Part shown: piece by piece, positions 14,447 through 23,700 of the stretch
Layout of the letters: each line of letters starts with the position of its first letter
How positions within the stretch are numbered: position 1 is the stretch's first letter
Origin: Streptomyces sp. NRRL S-244
GTDB lineage: Bacteria; Actinomycetota; Actinomycetes; Streptomycetales; Streptomycetaceae
Assembly: GCF_000717915.1 (NCBI RefSeq)
Contig: NZ_JOCX01000004.1
Coordinates: 1 to 64,000, forward strand
Reading direction: 5' to 3'
Length of the DNA: 64,000 nt
Made by a program: the position numbers and the translations under genes
The notes under the pieces: model-generated
The model's database searches: none
What the model was told of the DNA's origin: nothing
What the model saw: only the letters and a program-made list of their open reading frames with translations

Positions 14447-15931
14447 ATGCCCGAACGCCGTACCGTCGCCCTTGTCACTCTTGGCTGCGCCCGTAACGAG
14501 GTGGACTCGGAGGAGCTCGCAGGCCGCTTGGCGGCGGATGGCTGGGAGCTCGTCGAGGACGCCGCCGATGCGGACGTAGCCGTCGTCAACACCTGCGGCT
14601 TCGTCGAAGCCGCCAAAAAGGACTCCGTAGACGCCCTCCTGGAAGCCAACGATCTCAAGGATCACGGCAAGACCCAGGCCGTCGTCGCCGTCGGCTGTAT
14701 GGCCGAGCGCTACGGCAAGGAACTCGCCGAAGCGCTCCCCGAGGCCGACGGCGTGCTCGGATTCGACGACTACGCCGACATCTCCGACCGCCTCCAGACC
14801 ATTCTGAACGGCGGCATCCACGCCTCCCACACCCCGCGTGACCGGCGCAAGCTGCTGCCGATCAGCCCCGCGGCCCGCCAGGACGCCGCCGTGGCCCTCC
14901 CGGGCCACGCCCAGGAGCCCGAGGCCGCCCCCGCGGACCTCCCCGAGGGCCTCGCGCCCGCCTCCGGGCCGCGCGCGCCGCTGCGCCGCCGCCTGGACAA
15001 GAGCCCGGTCGCCTCGGTCAAGCTCGCCTCCGGCTGCGACCGGCGCTGCTCCTTCTGCGCCATCCCCTCGTTCCGCGGCTCCTTCATCTCGCGCCGCCCC
15101 AGCGATGTGCTGGGCGAGACGCGCTGGCTCGCCGAGCAGGGCGTCAAGGAGATCATGCTGGTCTCCGAGAACAACACCTCGTACGGCAAGGACCTCGGCG
15201 ACATCCGCCTGCTGGAGACCCTGCTGCCCGAGCTGGCCGAGGTGGACGGCATCGAGCGCGTCCGCGTCAGCTACCTCCAGCCGGCCGAGATGCGGCCCGG
15301 CCTGATCGACGTACTGACCTCGACCCCCAAGGTCGTGCCGTACTTCGACCTGTCCTTCCAGCACTCGGCCCCCGACGTGCTGCGCTCCATGCGCCGCTTC
15401 GGTGACACCGACCGGTTCCTGGAGCTGCTGGACACCATCCGCACCAAGGCCCCGCAGGCCGGCGTCCGGTCCAACTTCATCGTCGGCTTCCCCGGCGAGA
15501 GCGAGTCGGACTTCAAGGAGCTGGAGCGCTTCCTCACCCACGCGCGGCTCGACGCGATCGGCGTCTTCGGCTACTCCGACGAGGACGGCACCGAGGCCGT
15601 CACGTACGAGAACAAGCTGGACGAGGAGACGATCGCCGAGCGGCTCGCGCACATGCAGCGCCTCGCCGAGGAGCTCACCTCGCAGCGCGCCGAGGAGCGG
15701 ATCGGAGAGACGCTGGAGGTACTCGTCGAGTCCGTGGAAGCGGTCGACGAGGACGGCGACGGAGCCTACGGGCGGGCCGCGCACCAGGCGCCCGAGACCG
15801 ACGGCCAGGTCGTCTTCACGGACAGCACGGGCCTGGTGCCCGGCCGTATCGTGACGGCGAAGGTGGTCGGCACGCTGGGCGTGGACCTGGTGGCCGAGCC
15901 CCTGCACCTCGACGAGGAGGCGGCCGGATGA
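14447..15931 (+). CDS. rimO: Ribosomal protein S12 methylthiotransferase RimO
   Basis: 494 residues. The N-terminal UPF0004 domain carries Cys in [20 protein letters not shown] and [10 protein letters not shown] (second FeS cluster), followed by an insert rich in Pro/Ala (about 135-185), the radical-SAM core with CDRRCSFC, and a C-terminal TRAM domain. It methylthiolates the conserved Asp of S12. RimO rather than MiaB is supported by the TLGCARN opening and by a separate MiaB at 51 kb. TAGTCT (14434-14439) ends seven bases before ATG 14447 and no Shine-Dalgarno is present, so it may be leaderless. It starts the overlapping chain rimO-pgsA-cinA. Confidence 0.93.
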   Translation: MPERRTVALVTLGCARNEVDSEELAGRLAADGWELVEDAADADVAVVNTCGFVEAAKKDSVDALLEANDLKDHGKTQAVVAVGCMAERYGKELAEALPEADGVLGFDDYADISDRLQTILNGGIHASHTPRDRRKLLPISPAARQDAAVALPGHAQEPEAAPADLPEGLAPASGPRAPLRRRLDKSPVASVKLASGCDRRCSFCAIPSFRGSFISRRPSDVLGETRWLAEQGVKEIMLVSENNTSYGKDLGDIRLLETLLPELAEVDGIERVRVSYLQPAEMRPGLIDVLTSTPKVVPYFDLSFQHSAPDVLRSMRRFGDTDRFLELLDTIRTKAPQAGVRSNFIVGFPGESESDFKELERFLTHARLDAIGVFGYSDEDGTEAVTYENKLDEETIAERLAHMQRLAEELTSQRAEERIGETLEVLVESVEAVDEDGDGAYGRAAHQAPETDGQVVFTDSTGLVPGRIVTAKVVGTLGVDLVAEPLHLDEEAAG

Positions 15932-16584
15932 CCGGAGTCCCGGCATCTGCGGCGGGCGGGACCGGCCGCCGGCCCGCGCCCGGCGCGAAGCTGGGGGCCG
16001 CGGCGGTCAATCAGGCCAGTCTGTGGAACATCGCGAACATCCTGACGATGATCCGGCTCGTCCTGGTGCCGGGATTCGTCCTGCTGCTGCTCGCGGACGG
16101 GGGCTATGACCCCGTCTGGCGGGCGTGGGCCTGGGCCGCGTTCGCCGTCGCCATGATCACGGACATCTTCGACGGGCACCTCGCCCGTACGTACAACCTG
16201 GTCACGGACTTCGGGAAGATCGCCGACCCCATCGCCGACAAGGCGATCATGGGGTCGGCGTTGATCTGTCTCTCCTGGCTGGGCGACCTGCCCTGGTGGG
16301 TCACCGGGCTGATCCTCGGGCGGGAACTCGGGATCACGCTCATGCGTTTCTGGGTCATCCGGTACGGAGTGATTCCCGCCAGCCGGGGCGGCAAGCTCAA
16401 GACGCTGGCCCAGGGGACGGCGGTGGGCATGTACGTGCTCGCGCTGACCGGGCCGCTGGCGAGCTTGCGCTTCTGGGTGATGGCGGTCGCCGTCGTGCTG
16501 ACCGTCGTCACCGGTTTGGATTACATCCGCCAGGCCGTGGTGTTGCGGCGCCAGGGTCTGGAAGCGGAGCGGGCCGCAAGGTGA
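15928..16584 (+). CDS. pgsA: CDP-diacylglycerol-glycerol-3-phosphate 3-phosphatidyltransferase
   Basis: 218 residues, integral membrane, makes phosphatidylglycerophosphate from CDP-diacylglycerol. The CDP-alcohol transferase signature DG-x2-AR-x8-G-x3-D-x3-D is intact in [15 protein letters not shown] followed by KIADPIAD. The start ATG overlaps the rimO stop by four bases and the stop overlaps the next gene in the same way, so the three are translationally coupled. Confidence 0.92.
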   Translation: MTGVPASAAGGTGRRPAPGAKLGAAAVNQASLWNIANILTMIRLVLVPGFVLLLLADGGYDPVWRAWAWAAFAVAMITDIFDGHLARTYNLVTDFGKIADPIADKAIMGSALICLSWLGDLPWWVTGLILGRELGITLMRFWVIRYGVIPASRGGKLKTLAQGTAVGMYVLALTGPLASLRFWVMAVAVVLTVVTGLDYIRQAVVLRRQGLEAERAAR

Positions 16585-17171
16585 CATACGCGGTGGGGGA
16601 ATCTCCGGTGGTCGGTGGGGCGTCTTCGGGCGCCGCGGAACCGGCCGGAGAGACCGGGGCCACCGCTGCGCTCGCCGCGGAGGTGCTGCGCCTGCTTGCG
16701 GAGAGTGACCAGACGCTCGCCGTCGCCGAATCGCTGACCGGCGGGATGGTGGCCGCGGAGCTCACGGGCATCGCCGGTGCCTCCCGCTCGTTCCGCGGTT
16801 CGGTCACGGCGTACGCCACCGAGCTGAAGCACCGGGTCCTGGGGGTGGACGCCGGGCTGCTGGCGGCGGAAGGTGCGGTGAACGCGCAGGTCGCGGCCGA
16901 GATGGCGGACGGCGTACGGCGCGTGCTGGGTGCATCGTGGGGGATCGCGACCACCGGAGTCGCAGGGCCGGACCCGCAGGACGGGCAGCCGGTCGGCACC
17001 GTTTTCATCGCCGTGGCGGGTCCGGCGGGCAGGAAAACCGTCCCGCTGAGGTTGAACGGCTCCCGCGCGGAAATCCGTAGGGAGAGTGCACGGACAGTGC
17101 TCGAACTGCTCTCGAGCGAACTCCGCGAGAATGCGCGGGGGCAGGATACGGAACAGAACGGGGGGATTTGA
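16581..17171 (+). CDS. cinA: CinA C-terminal domain protein (nicotinamide-nucleotide amidase family)
   Basis: 196 residues, only the PncC-like C-terminal domain of CinA without the N-terminal MoaB-like domain, which is usual in actinomycetes. Family motifs AVAESLTGGMVAAELT and TTGVAGPDPQDGQPVGTVF are present. PncC enzymes deamidate NMN. GTG 16581 overlaps the pgsA stop (GTGA). The placement pgsA-cinA-clgR is conserved in mycobacteria and corynebacteria. Confidence 0.88.
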   Translation: MTYAVGESPVVGGASSGAAEPAGETGATAALAAEVLRLLAESDQTLAVAESLTGGMVAAELTGIAGASRSFRGSVTAYATELKHRVLGVDAGLLAAEGAVNAQVAAEMADGVRRVLGASWGIATTGVAGPDPQDGQPVGTVFIAVAGPAGRKTVPLRLNGSRAEIRRESARTVLELLSSELRENARGQDTEQNGGI

Positions 17172-17280
17172 TGTTTGCAGCCCTGAGTGAACACGACATA
17201 GCTCCCCGCACGGCCGCGGCGCGAGGCGGTACGGTGGGGCGTGAAGGATGCGGCTACACGGTCAGAGGAGGGAGCCACCG

Positions 17281-17661
17281 ATGATTCTGCTCCGTCGCCT
17301 GCTGGGTGACGTGCTGCGTCGGCAGCGCCAGCGCCAGGGCCGTACTCTGCGCGAAGTCTCCTCGTCCGCCCGAGTTTCTCTCGGCTATCTTTCCGAGGTG
17401 GAGCGGGGGCAGAAGGAGGCATCCTCCGAGCTGCTCTCCGCGATCTGCGACGCGTTGGACGTACGGATGTCCGAGCTGATGCGCGAGGTCAGCGACGAGC
17501 TGTCGCTGGCTGAGCTGGCGCAGTCGGCCGCGGCAAGCGAACCGGTCACGGTGCCGGTCCGCCCGATGCTCAATTCGGTCTCCGTGGCTTCGGTCGCGGG
17601 CGGGCCGGAGCGGGTGACCATCAAGGCGCCTGCGGAAGCGGTGAATGTCGTAGCCGCGTGA
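17281..17661 (+). CDS. clgR: ClgR, Xre-family activator of clp and lon protease genes
   Basis: 126 residues. Residues 5-70 form an Xre helix-turn-helix ([20 protein letters not shown]). The protein ends in Val-Val-Ala-Ala, matching the terminal Ala-Ala by which ClgR is known to be degraded by ClpP in Streptomyces, giving feedback on its own targets. ATG 17281 follows a strong GAGGAGGGAG (17265-17274). It lies 110 bases behind cinA; a TACGGT at 17230-17235 may be part of its own promoter. Identification rests on the HTH sequence, the C-terminus and the pgsA-cinA neighbourhood. Confidence 0.88.
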   Translation: MILLRRLLGDVLRRQRQRQGRTLREVSSSARVSLGYLSEVERGQKEASSELLSAICDALDVRMSELMREVSDELSLAELAQSAAASEPVTVPVRPMLNSVSVASVAGGPERVTIKAPAEAVNVVAA

Positions 17662-17695
17662 GCTCGATGCGCGAGCTGTGAAGAAATGAGCGTGG

Positions 17696-17738
17696 CCGGA
17701 GCCCCGGTCGGTGCGTGATGCACCGGCCGGGGCTCCGG
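17696..17738 (+). terminator. Terminator after clgR
   Basis: 19-bp stem CCGGAGCCCCGGTCGGTGC / GCACCGGCCGGGGCTCCGG with one G-T pair and loop GTGAT, 35 bases after the clgR stop. No T-tract. Confidence 0.75.
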
Positions 17739-17826
17739 GCCGTTCTGGGTGCGCGGCCCGGGGGTGTACGGGAGGATGGGGAGTCCGGACGAGTCCGGAT
17801 CGCGGCCCTGATCCCGGGAGGCAGCC

Positions 17827-18201
17827 GTGCGGCGGTTACTACGGATACCTCCGGTACTACGGATACCTCCGGTGCTGGGCACACCCCCGGCGGTGGCCCT
17901 CGCGGTGGCGATGGGCGCGCTGTGGTGGTGGGCGGTGTTGCGGCTGGCGCTGGCGCCGGGCGAGTCCGGTCCGGTGGAGGGCGCGGTGGCCGTGGGCGGC
18001 TGGGGGCTGGGGCTGCTGCCCGTGCACTGCACGCCGGGGCCCGTACGCAGGGCCCGGCGGGCGGCGGCCGAGGAGTCGGGAGCCGACGGGCCGGAAGCCG
18101 AGTCGGTCGACGGGGTCCCGGCCGACGGGGTCCCGGCGGACCGGGCGGCTACCAGGGCATCGACACTCCGCCGTTCGGACGCAGGATCTGGCCCGTCATG
18201 A
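17827..18201 (+). CDS. Small hypothetical membrane protein
   Basis: 124 residues. GTG 17827 has GGGAGG five bases upstream. Two hydrophobic stretches (about 20-40 and 48-65) suggest a small membrane protein; the rest is Ala/Asp-rich. An 18-bp tandem duplication near the start gives LRIPPV twice, and a shorter repeat gives VPADG twice. The last 53 bases overlap the 3' end of the convergent SDR gene, which casts some doubt on the C-terminus. No family recognised. Confidence 0.55.
   Translation: MRRLLRIPPVLRIPPVLGTPPAVALAVAMGALWWWAVLRLALAPGESGPVEGAVAVGGWGLGLLPVHCTPGPVRRARRAAAEESGADGPEAESVDGVPADGVPADRAATRASTLRRSDAGSGPS
17837..17872 (+). repeat. Perfect 18-bp tandem duplication
   Basis: TACTACGGATACCTCCGG occurs twice head to tail, in frame (Leu-Arg-Ile-Pro-Pro-Val twice) at the N-terminus of the small membrane protein. 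Identity at all positions suggests a recent slippage event. Confidence 0.9.
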
Positions 18202-18919
18202 ACGACGAGGCGTCCGAGGCGAGGTAGAGCACGGCCTGGGCGATGTCCTCGGGCTCCCCGACGCGGCGCAGGGGGGACATCCGTACCATCGCGGCCTCCG
18301 TCTGCTCCTGGGCCTCGGGGCTGTGCCGGCCGGTCATGGGGGTGCGGATCCAGCCCGGGGCGACGGCGTTGACGCGGATGCCGTGGGGGCCGGCCTCGGT
18401 GGCGAGGGTCTTGGTGAGCTGGACGACGGCGGCCTTGGCGGCGCTGTAGCAGAGCAGGCCGGGCTGGGCGGCGTCCACGGCGCCGGAGGCCATCGTGATG
18501 ATCGAGCCGGGACGGCCGGCCGCGATCATGGCGCGGGCGGCCTCCTGGCAGGTGCGCAGCACCCCCTTGAAGTTGATGTCCAGGACCCGGTCGAGGTCCT
18601 CGTCGGAGGTCTCCAGGACGCTGCTGGAGTGCATGACCCCGGCGATGGCGGCGGTGATGTCGAGGGGTCCGGCGGCGGTGACGGCGGCGCGCAGGGCGGC
18701 CCGGTCGGTGACGTCGAGCGGGTGGACGGTGGCGGACCCGCCGGCCTTGGCGACGAGGTCGGCCGTCTCGGCGAGGCCCTGGCCGTCGCGGTCCGCGCAG
18801 TGCACGGCGGCGCCCGCCTCGGCGAGGAGGACGGCGGTGGCGCGGCCTATGCCGCTCGCGGCGCCGGTGATCAGGGCGGTCCGGCCGGTCAGGTCGTACG
18901 GGGCTCTGGGTGTGGGCAT
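18149..18919 (-). CDS. Short-chain dehydrogenase/reductase (SDR)
   Basis: 256 residues, classical SDR: cofactor motif TGAASGIG near residue 16, NNAG replaced by AIAGVM, catalytic Ser in ITMASGAVD, YSAAK (Tyr and Lys), and the PG motif APGWIRTPM. Substrate unknown. The start is ATG 18919, with no Shine-Dalgarno but a good promoter just ahead (TACCGT ending six bases before the ATG, TTGACG 18 bases further), so the mRNA should be leaderless. A 13-bp palindrome covers the -35 box. It lies behind the Nei-type glycosylase gene on the same strand but has its own promoter. Confidence 0.88.
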   Translation of the reverse strand: MPTPRAPYDLTGRTALITGAASGIGRATAVLLAEAGAAVHCADRDGQGLAETADLVAKAGGSATVHPLDVTDRAALRAAVTAAGPLDITAAIAGVMHSSSVLETSDEDLDRVLDINFKGVLRTCQEAARAMIAAGRPGSIITMASGAVDAAQPGLLCYSAAKAAVVQLTKTLATEAGPHGIRVNAVAPGWIRTPMTGRHSPEAQEQTEAAMVRMSPLRRVGEPEDIAQAVLYLASDASSFMTGQILRPNGGVSMPW

Positions 18920-18925
18920 GCCGGG

Positions 18926-18955
18926 ACGGTACGACCGTATCTGACGGAGCGTCAA
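18926..18955 (-). promoter_or_regulatory. Leaderless promoter of the SDR gene with palindromic operator
   Basis: On the minus strand: -35 TTGACG (18950-18955), 18-base spacer, -10 TACCGT (18926-18931), then six bases to ATG. The palindrome TGACG-N3-CGTCA (18942-18954) overlaps the -35 box, a position suited to a TetR-type repressor; no such regulator is encoded next to the gene. Confidence 0.7.
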
Positions 18956-19768
18956 CTAGGTGGAGGGGATCGGAGGGGTCGGGCCCGATTGGCAGCGGGG
19001 GCACCAGTACGTCGGGCGGTCGTCCTGCGGGGCCTCGCGGACGGAGGTGCCGCAGCGCAGGCAGGGGCGGCGGGCGCGGCCGTACACGAAGAGCTCCTGG
19101 CCGCGGCGGCGGCTGCCGGTGGTGTTGCGGATCGCGCTGTCGCCGGTGTTGGCGCGCAGCAGGCGGTGGGCGGCGCCTGCCAGGCGGACGGCGGTGGTCC
19201 CCGGGTCGGGGAGGCCGCCGACCGGGGTCCAGGGGGTGACCTGGGCGAGGAAGCAGAGCTCGGACTTGTAGATGTTGCCGATGCCGGCCAGGTTGCGCTG
19301 GTCGAGCAGGGCCTCGCCGAGCGGGCGCCCGGGGGCGGCGAGGAGGTTGGCGGCGGCCTTCTCCGCGTCCCAGTCGGGGCCGAGGAGGTCGGGTCCCAGG
19401 TGGCCGACGGCCCGGTCCTCCTCGGAGGTGCGCAGCAGCTCGACGACGGGGAGGCGGTAGCCGACGGCCGCGTGCCCGGCGGTGGCGAGGACGGCGCGGA
19501 TCTCGTACGCGGGGCCGCCGTGCCACTTCTCCTGCGCGGCGAAGACCCGCCAGGCGCCGTCCATGCCGAGGTGCGTGTGGAGGGTGAGGCCGCCCTCGAA
19601 GCGGGCGAGGAGGTGTTTGCCGCGGGGGGTGACGTCCAGGGTGGTGCGGCCGGTGAGGTCGGCGGTGGCGAAGCGGGGGACGCGCAGGTCGCTGCGGATC
19701 AGCTCGTGGCCGGCCAGGGCGGCGTGCAGCCGGGCCGCGGCGCGCCAGACGCTGTCTCCTTCGGGCAT
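18956..19768 (-). CDS. nei: DNA glycosylase/AP lyase, Fpg/Nei family (endonuclease VIII-like)
   Basis: 270 residues. The mature N-terminus Pro-Glu-Gly-Asp (MPEGD) supplies the catalytic proline and glutamate; MPEGD rather than MPELP indicates Nei type. The helix-two-turn-helix segment LLDQRNLAGIGNIYKSE and a C-terminal zinc finger (CLRC ... CPRC) are present. It excises oxidised bases. GACAAT ends six bases before the ATG and no Shine-Dalgarno is visible. A lhr-nei association is also known in mycobacteria; here a lipoprotein gene lies between them. Confidence 0.88.
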   Translation of the reverse strand: MPEGDSVWRAAARLHAALAGHELIRSDLRVPRFATADLTGRTTLDVTPRGKHLLARFEGGLTLHTHLGMDGAWRVFAAQEKWHGGPAYEIRAVLATAGHAAVGYRLPVVELLRTSEEDRAVGHLGPDLLGPDWDAEKAAANLLAAPGRPLGEALLDQRNLAGIGNIYKSELCFLAQVTPWTPVGGLPDPGTTAVRLAGAAHRLLRANTGDSAIRNTTGSRRRGQELFVYGRARRPCLRCGTSVREAPQDDRPTYWCPRCQSGPTPPIPST

Positions 19769-19805
19769 GGCGCCATTGTCGCCCCGCGGGGCCGGGACGG
19801 CCGGA

Positions 19806-19836
19806 GCCCCCGCCGCGCCGTGGCGCGGGCGGGGGC
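19806..19836 (-). terminator. GC-rich hairpin terminator after the lipoprotein gene
   Basis: GCCCCCGCCGCGCC / GGCGCGGGCGGGGGC with loop GT and one bulged base. It stands between the lipoprotein stop (19860) and the nei start. Confidence 0.6.
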
Positions 19837-19859
19837 CCGGTCGTCGGGAACGGAAGGGC

Positions 19860-20543
19860 TTACTTCCAGAAGAGGCCCTTGCCGTCGTTCAGGTTGTTGT
19901 ACGGGTCGCCCCAGTACTCGGCGCCGACCACCTTCGTCTGGGCGGACGGGGCCAGGGCGATGGCGCAGCTGGTCTGCGTCTGGCCGTTGGTGAAGCCCTT
20001 CGGCAGCGTCTCGTCCTTGCACTTCTCGAACTTGCCGATGACGGAGACGCCCTGGGCCTCGGAGCCGTCCGGGAGCAGGCCCTTCATGTGGCCGACGGAG
20101 GCGTACGAGAGGTCCACGGTGCCGACGTTCTTGACCGAGTAGCGGACGTAGTAGGGGATCATCCCCTTGACCTTGTCGCCCAGCTTGAGGGCGTCCAGGT
20201 CGGCCGGCTGGCCCTGCTCGACGGCGGTGACGGTGAGGGCGATGGTGCCGCCCTTGGTGTTGCCGTAGCTGAACGGCACCGTCGCCGTCTCGCCGATCTT
20301 GAAGGTCTGGCCGGGCTTCGCCTGGCCCGCCGCGGGAGCCTGGCCGCCGCCGGTGGAGGGGCTGGCCGGGGTGCTGGGCTGCGCGGACTCCTGCCCGGCC
20401 TGGCTGGGCTGGGCGGCCGGCGCGCTCGACTGGGCGGGTGCGACCTCTTCGTTGCCGTTCTTGCAGCCGGTGAGGGTCAGGGTGCCGGCAACCGCCAGAC
20501 CGATGACGCCCGTTGTCGCTCGCCGCATGGTGTTGGTGCTCAT
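19860..20543 (-). CDS. Secreted lipoprotein of unknown function
   Basis: 227 residues. A lipoprotein signal ends in lipobox LTGC (Cys near residue 27), followed by a Ser/Ala/Pro/Gln-rich spacer (about 30-80) and a beta-rich domain resembling DUF4352-type Ig-like lipoproteins (YYVRYSVKNVGTVDLSYAS). ATG 20543 is chosen because the signal peptide starts there; the frame stays open further upstream without a plausible start. Two 11-bp direct repeats lie about 125 bases upstream. Confidence 0.75.
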   Translation of the reverse strand: MSTNTMRRATTGVIGLAVAGTLTLTGCKNGNEEVAPAQSSAPAAQPSQAGQESAQPSTPASPSTGGGQAPAAGQAKPGQTFKIGETATVPFSYGNTKGGTIALTVTAVEQGQPADLDALKLGDKVKGMIPYYVRYSVKNVGTVDLSYASVGHMKGLLPDGSEAQGVSVIGKFEKCKDETLPKGFTNGQTQTSCAIALAPSAQTKVVGAEYWGDPYNNLNDGKGLFWK

Positions 20544-20666
20544 TTTCCGGTCCCCCATGAGTGTGTTTTTTTGACGTGGCGTCGTCACGCTTGACGCCTG
20601 CGGTGATCTTGATAGTCCAGAAAAGGCCGGGGGTGCCAGTCGAGAGGGGCTTCGTGACGTGCTCAA

Positions 20667-20688
20667 GACATAAGCGGGACATAAGCGC
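20667..20688 (-). promoter_or_regulatory. Tandem 11-bp direct repeats upstream of the lipoprotein gene
   Basis: GACATAAGCGG and GACATAAGCGC lie head to tail (read CGCTTATGTC on the minus strand). An 11-bp period places both on the same DNA face, as for PhoP- or SARP-type activators. They lie in the 183-base gap between lhr and the lipoprotein gene. Confidence 0.5.
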
Positions 20689-20726
20689 GATGGTCGAGAC
20701 CGGAATGCCGGATTCGGCTCCCGGAT

Positions 20727-23700
20727 TCACGAGCGCAGGCGCAGGCCCCTCGGGGTGGCATGGAAGCCGGCGGCCTCCAGTGCCGGGCCCAGCGGCGAGG
20801 TCAACGCCGGGGCGGCGTTGATGCGTTCCACCGTGAGCGCCGGGAGCGTGCCGATCCGGGAGGCCGCCGCCAGGGCCGCCGTCGCCGCCGCGAGCCGGGG
20901 GTCCTCCGTAGGCGGCCAGGCCAGCAGCGTCTTGCCGCCCCGCTCCAGGTACAGGACGAGCTCGCCGTCGACCAGGACCACCAGCGAGCCCGCCTTGCGG
21001 CCCGGCTTGTGCGTGGCCCCGGCCGGGGGTTCCGGCCAGGGCAGGGCCGCCCCGTACGCGTTCGCCGGGTCGGCGGCCGCCAGGACCACCGCCGCCAGCG
21101 GGGGCGGGTTCCGCTCGGCCGACCGCAGCCGGTCCACCGCGCCGTCCATCGCGAACTGGGCCGCGCCCAGGCCCTCGACCACATAACCGCGGCGGGCCTG
21201 CCCGCTGTCCTCGAAGGCCGACAGGACCCGGTACACCGCGCTGAAGCCGCCCTCCACGCCCTCGGCGGCCACCGCGCCCCGCGTGACCACCCCGTGCCGG
21301 TCCAGCAGGGTCCGGGCCAGCGCGTGCGCCCGGTGGGTGGGGTCGGGGGCCCGGGTCGGCAGCAGCGACCAGCGGCCGGAGACCGTGGGCGGGCCCGGGC
21401 GGGACACCTGCGCGCCGAGCGTCCCGTACCGGCCGCGCGGGACCGTGCGCCGGGCCCGGTGGGCGGTGGCGCCCGCCGTACGGCCCGAGCCGAGCAGGGA
21501 CCGCAGCGGCGAGAGCGTGTCGTTGGTGAGCCGGCCCGACCAGGCCAGGTCCCAGACGGCCTCGGACAGTTCGAGGTCGGTGGCCTCGGACCATTTGGCG
21601 CGCACGGATTCCGCGAGCTGGCGGAAGAACAGCCCGTACCCGCCGGACAGGGTGTCGAGGATCGACTGGTGAAGGGGCGTCAGCTCCAGCGGGTGCGGCG
21701 CAGGCAGCAGCAGCGGGGCCGCGTCCGCCAGGTAGAGCGAGACCCAGCCGTCCTTGCCCGGGAGGGCCCCGGCGCCCGCCCAGACCACCTCGCCGGTGGT
21801 GGTGAGCTCGTCCAGCAGGGTCGGCGAGTACCCCGAGACCCGGGAGGGGAGGATCAGCCGCTCCAGCGCCGAGGCCGGCACCGGGGCGCCCTGGAGCTGC
21901 TCGATCGCCCGGGCCAGGCCGTCGATGCCGCGCAGGGCCCCGCCCAGGTGCTGCCACTGCGGCAGGAAGGTGGCCAGGGAGGTCGGCGGGACCGGCTCCA
22001 GCTCCTGGCGCAGCGCCGCCAGCGAGCGGCGCCGCAGCCTGCGCAGCACGGTCGCGTCGCACCACTCCTGGCCGATGCCGGCCGGGTGGAACTCGCCCTG
22101 CACCACCCGGCCCGCCGCCGCGAGCCGGTGCAGGGCGCCGTCGGTCACGGCCGCGCCCAGGCCGAAGCGGGCGGCGACGGACGCGGTGGTGAACGGCCCG
22201 TGGGTGCGGGCGTACCGGGCCAGGAGGTCGCCGAGCGGGTCCTTGACCGGCTCGGTGAACGCCTCCGGGACCCCGACCGGGAGCGCCGTGCCCAGCGCGT
22301 CGCGCAGCCGGCCCGCGTCCTCGATCGCCGCCCAGTGGTCCGCGCCGCCGATCCGGACCGCGATCGCCCTGCGGGCCCCGGCCAGGGCCTGCGGCCAGGC
22401 CGGGTCGGCGCCGCGCTCGGCCAGTTCGGCCGTGGTCAGCGGGCCGAGCAGGCGCAGCAGGTCGGCGACGGACTCGGCGTCCTTGGCCCGCCGGTCCTCC
22501 GTCAGCCACTGGAGCTCCCGCTCCAGCTCCTCCAGCACCTCCGCGTCGAGCAGTTCGCGCAGCTCCGCCTGGCCCAGCAGCTCCGCCAGCAGGCGGGAGT
22601 CCAGCGAGAGCGCGGCCGCCCTCCGCTCGGCGAGCGGCGAGTCCCCCTCGTACAGGAACTGGGCGACGTACCCGAAGAGCAGCGAGCGGGCGAAGGGGGA
22701 CGGCTCGGCGGTGGTGACCTCGACCAGGCGGACCCGGCGCGCCTCGACGTCCCCCATCAGCTCCGTCAGACCCGGCACGTCGAAGACGTCCTGGAGGCAC
22801 TCCCGTACGGCCTCCAGCACGATCGGGAACGAGCCGAACTCCGAGGCCACCTGGAGCAGCTGGGAGGCGCGCTGGCGCTGCTGCCACAGCGGCGTCCGCT
22901 TGCCCGGACTGCGGCGCGGCAGCAGCAGGGCGCGCGCCGCGCACTCGCGGAACCGGGAGGCGAAGAGGGCGGAGCCGCCGACCTGGTCGGTGACGATCTG
23001 GTTGATCTCCCCGTGGTCGAAGGCGACGTCCGCGGCGCCCAGCGGGGCCTGTTCGTCGTCGAACTCGAAGGCGTGGGTGGCCGAAGGATCGTGGTCGAGG
23101 AGGTCCATGGAGAGCAGGTCCGCGTCGGGCAGCCGGAGCACGATCCCGTCGTCGGCATGCATGACCTGCGCGTCCATGCCGTACTTCTCGGCGAGGCGGG
23201 CGCCGAGGGCCAGCGCCCAGGGGGCGTGCACCTGCGCGCCGAAGGGGGAGTGGACGACGACCCGCCAGTCACCGAGCTCGTCGCGGAACCGCTCGACCAC
23301 GATGGTCCGGTCGTCCGGGACGTGGCCGCACGCCTCGCGCTGCTCCGCGAGGTACGAGAGGACGTTCTCCGCGGCCCAGGCGTCAAGGCCGGCCGCCACC
23401 AGGCGCAGCCGGGCGTCCTCCTCGGGCAGCCCGCCCAGCTCGCGCAGGAACGCGCCGACCGCGCGGCCCAGTTCGAGCGGGCGGCCCAGCTGGTCGCCCT
23501 TCCAGAACGGCAGCCGCCCCGGGACCCCGGGGGCGGGGGAGACCAGGACCCGGTCGCGGGTGATGTCCTCGATCCGCCAGGAGGTGGTGCCCAGCGTGAA
23601 CACGTCCCCCACGCGGGACTCGTAGACCATCTCCTCGTCGAGCTCGCCGACCCGGCCGCCGCCCTTTTTGGGATCGGCGCCCGCGAGGAACACCCCGAAG

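Noticed and set aside
17171..17284. A 37-codon ORF whose ATG shares a base with the cinA stop and whose stop overlaps the clgR start, with GGGGGG five bases upstream
   Set aside because: Only about 60 percent G/C at third positions and rare codons ATA and AGA, unlike the neighbours; no recognisable protein. Overlaps at both ends are easily produced by chance in ATGA/TGATG contexts.
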